Below, in pieces: positions 6,957 through 7,914 of a DNA stretch of 7,914 nucleotides (position 1 is its first letter; every line of letters starts with the position of its first letter). The DNA is taken from the NCBI GenBank assembly GCA_026417675.1, contig JAOACV010000088.1:1-7914 (forward strand), written 5' to 3'. The position numbers and the translations under genes were made by a program. Origin of the DNA: Verrucomicrobiia bacterium. Lineage in GTDB: Bacteria > Verrucomicrobiota > Verrucomicrobiia > CAIQCK01. The notes below the pieces were generated by a model. It worked only from the letters and a program-made list of their open reading frames with translations, ran no database searches and was not told where the DNA came from.

Positions 6957-6972
6957 CCGCCTACGCGGGCGG
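6957..6972. terminator. Small GC-rich dyad in the convergent cyclase/phoU junction, possible bidirectional terminator
   Basis: CCGCC (6957-6961) can pair with GGCGG (6968-6972) around a 6-nt loop. It overlaps the phoU stop codon and lies 4 nt after the cyclase stop. The stem is only five pairs and no T-run follows on either strand, so it does not meet the usual intrinsic-terminator pattern. It is listed because it is the only structure in an 8-bp convergent gap. Confidence 0.2.
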
Positions 6973-7623
6973 GTGATGATGGCGGACGTCGCGGCCCTCG
7001 TAGAGGTAGATGATGTCCTCGGCAATGTTGGTGGTGTGGTCGCCCATGCGTTCGAGCTTGCGCGCGACGGTCATCAGGCTCAGCGCGCGGGTGATCGTGG
7101 CGGGGTCCTCGATCATCAGGTCGGTCAGTTCGCGATGCACACGCCGGTTCAACTGGTCCAGCTCGTCGTCCTGCTTGATGAGTTCCAGCGCGACGGCGGT
7201 TTTCTGATACACGAACGCGTCAAGGACCTGGCGGATCCGCGCCTGGGCCATCTCGGCCATGCGCGTGATGTCGGTCAGCGGCTTCAATGGCGGCTCCTTG
7301 TTCAGTTCCAAGGCGCGATGGGCGATGCTGACGGACTGGTCGCCGATGCGTTCCAACTCTTTGGAAATCTTCATGGCCATGGCGATGAACCGCAGGTCCT
7401 TGGCCTTCGGCTGGCGCAACGCAATGAGCTGGATGGCGCGCTCGTCCATCTCCATCTCCAGCCGGTCCAGTTGCTCGTCGCCGGCGATGACCCGGCGCGC
7501 GACGGCGTCGTCGCGGTCCACCAGCGCCTTGAGCGCCAGCGCGACGCTTTCCTCGGTCAGCGACGAGAGCAGCAGCAACCGCTCCTTCAGTTCGCCGAGT
7601 TCCTGGTCGAAGTGCAGTTCCAT
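6961..7623 (-). CDS. phoU: Phosphate signalling protein PhoU
   Basis: PhoU is a cytoplasmic, all-helical regulator. It links the PstSCAB phosphate transporter to the PhoR-type histidine kinase and keeps the Pho regulon off when phosphate is plentiful. The 220 residues match the usual length and show the two PhoU repeats. Each carries the metal-binding signature: ELERIGDQSVSIA at 89-101 and KLERMGDHTTNIAEDI at 189-204. The N-terminus (MELHFDQELGELKERLLLL) is typical, which supports ATG 7623. The C-terminal tail ends with three histidines (215-217), unremarkable so close to the end. It lies directly downstream of pstB on the same strand, the classical pst-phoU order, with 67 bp between them. 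It converges with the cyclase gene across 8 bp. No Shine-Dalgarno precedes the start; the upstream spacer is a repeat array that could fold in the mRNA. The assignment is near certain. Confidence 0.96.
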   Translation of the reverse strand: MELHFDQELGELKERLLLLSSLTEESVALALKALVDRDDAVARRVIAGDEQLDRLEMEMDERAIQLIALRQPKAKDLRFIAMAMKISKELERIGDQSVSIAHRALELNKEPPLKPLTDITRMAEMAQARIRQVLDAFVYQKTAVALELIKQDDELDQLNRRVHRELTDLMIEDPATITRALSLMTVARKLERMGDHTTNIAEDIIYLYEGRDVRHHHPPA

Positions 7624-7628
7624 TGTCG

Positions 7629-7693
7629 TGATTCGCGATTCGTGATTCGTGATTCGGACGGATTACGAATCACGAGCCACGAGTCACAGATTA
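7629..7693. repeat. Inverted array of 7-bp repeats between pstB and phoU
   Basis: On the plus strand, four tandem heptamers TGATTCG (7629-7656; the second unit is CGATTCG) are followed by a 9-nt centre (7657-7665). Four heptamers of the complementary type come next: CGAATCA, CGAGCCA, CGAGTCA and CAGATTA (7666-7693). The inner arms pair perfectly over 10 bp (TCGTGATTCG at 7647-7656 with CGAATCACGA at 7666-7675), and the outer units are diverged. By my hand count, 21 of the 28 unit positions are complementary. The array fills nearly the whole pstB-phoU gap and its last unit overlaps the pstB stop codon. Tandem heptamers of this kind resemble the short tandemly repeated sequences reported in some bacterial genomes. 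It could act as an mRNA hairpin between the two genes, or be a neutral proliferating repeat. Confidence 0.85.
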
Positions 7694-7914
7694 CCCAAAT
7701 CTTCCCGTGATGTAATCCTCGGTTTGTTTGTTGGCCGGGTCGGTGAAGATCTTCTCGGTCTTGTCGAACTCGATGAGCCGGCCGAGATAGAAGAACGCGG
7801 TGAAATCGCTGCACCGCGTGGCTTGTTGCATGTTGTGAGTGACGATGACGATCGTGTAGTCCTTCTTCAGGTCCTGGATCAGCTCCTCGATCTTCGCGGT
7901 AGCCAGCGGGTCAA
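7691..7914 (-). CDS. pstB: Phosphate ABC transporter ATP-binding protein PstB, C-terminal part
   Basis: PstB is the ATPase subunit of the high-affinity phosphate importer PstSCAB on the inner face of the cytoplasmic membrane. Only the last 73 complete codons are in the window; the Walker A, Q-loop, signature and Walker B motifs lie beyond base 7914. Visible are the D-loop ([11 protein letters not shown] at the window edge), the switch histidine in VTHNMQQA about 26 residues later, and a PstB-diagnostic ending in [10 protein letters not shown] before TAA (7693-7691). Most other ABC ATPases lack this ending, so the assignment to PstB is strong. It lies upstream of phoU on the same strand and the two are probably cotranscribed through the repeat array. 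Confidence 0.95.
   Translation of the reverse strand, partial: DPLATAKIEELIQDLKKDYTIVIVTHNMQQATRCSDFTAFFYLGRLIEFDKTEKIFTDPANKQTEDYITGRFG

Noticed and set aside
7624..7693. CRISPR-like array in the pstB-phoU gap
   Set aside because: Units are 7 bp and contiguous, with no unique spacers and an inverted second half. This is a short tandem or inverted repeat, not CRISPR.
6667..7710. 347-codon plus-strand open frame across the cyclase end, phoU and the repeat
   Set aside because: It overlaps two well-supported genes in other frames and reads through the heptamer array; no domain is visible.
1..7914. A single novel nutrient-signalling system combining glnD, cyclase and pst/phoU
   Set aside because: The genes are on opposite strands with their own promoters and no shared motif tying them together. 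Adjacency in one window is not enough to claim a system.

Overview
The window is GC-rich, densely coding chromosomal DNA. It holds four complete genes, two genes cut by the window edges, and two intergenic stretches with no convincing gene. The gene set suggests a Verrucomicrobiota-like or related PVC bacterium: a Tat-exported Gfo/Idh/MocA oxidoreductase, a dCache-HAMP class III cyclase, a large TPR protein and almost no Shine-Dalgarno sequences. That placement is inference from gene style, because there is no rRNA or other marker gene here.

Layout. The N-terminal half of glnD (PII uridylyltransferase) lies on the minus strand at 1-1282 and runs off the left edge. A 188-bp region with two non-overlapping candidate promoters separates it from a divergent gene for a 460-residue TPR protein (1471-2853). 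A 350-bp non-coding stretch (2854-3203) follows, then a 474-residue Tat-signal Gfo/Idh/MocA dehydrogenase (3204-4628). After a 212-bp gap comes a 703-residue membrane-bound class III nucleotide cyclase (4841-6952). It converges, with an 8-bp gap, on the minus-strand phosphate genes phoU (6961-7623) and pstB (C-terminal part, 7691-7914). The 67 bp between pstB and phoU is filled almost entirely by an inverted array of 7-bp repeats.

How the genes relate. pstB-phoU is a conventional phosphate-uptake and signalling module, transcribed from pstB toward phoU. glnD is the nitrogen-status sensor acting on PII. The cyclase would convert an extracytoplasmic cue sensed by its Cache domain into a cyclic nucleotide. 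These are three separate nutrient-signalling functions side by side, and nothing in the sequence shows that they form one system. The oxidoreductase and TPR protein have no assignable pathway.

The least ordinary signals are regulatory or structural. glnD and the cyclase gene share the geometry -10 box, 9 nt, ATG, which predicts essentially leaderless mRNAs. The pstB-phoU spacer carries the symmetric heptamer array. The two larger intergenic regions look like possible dispersed repeats. I did not find a convincing new multi-gene system.
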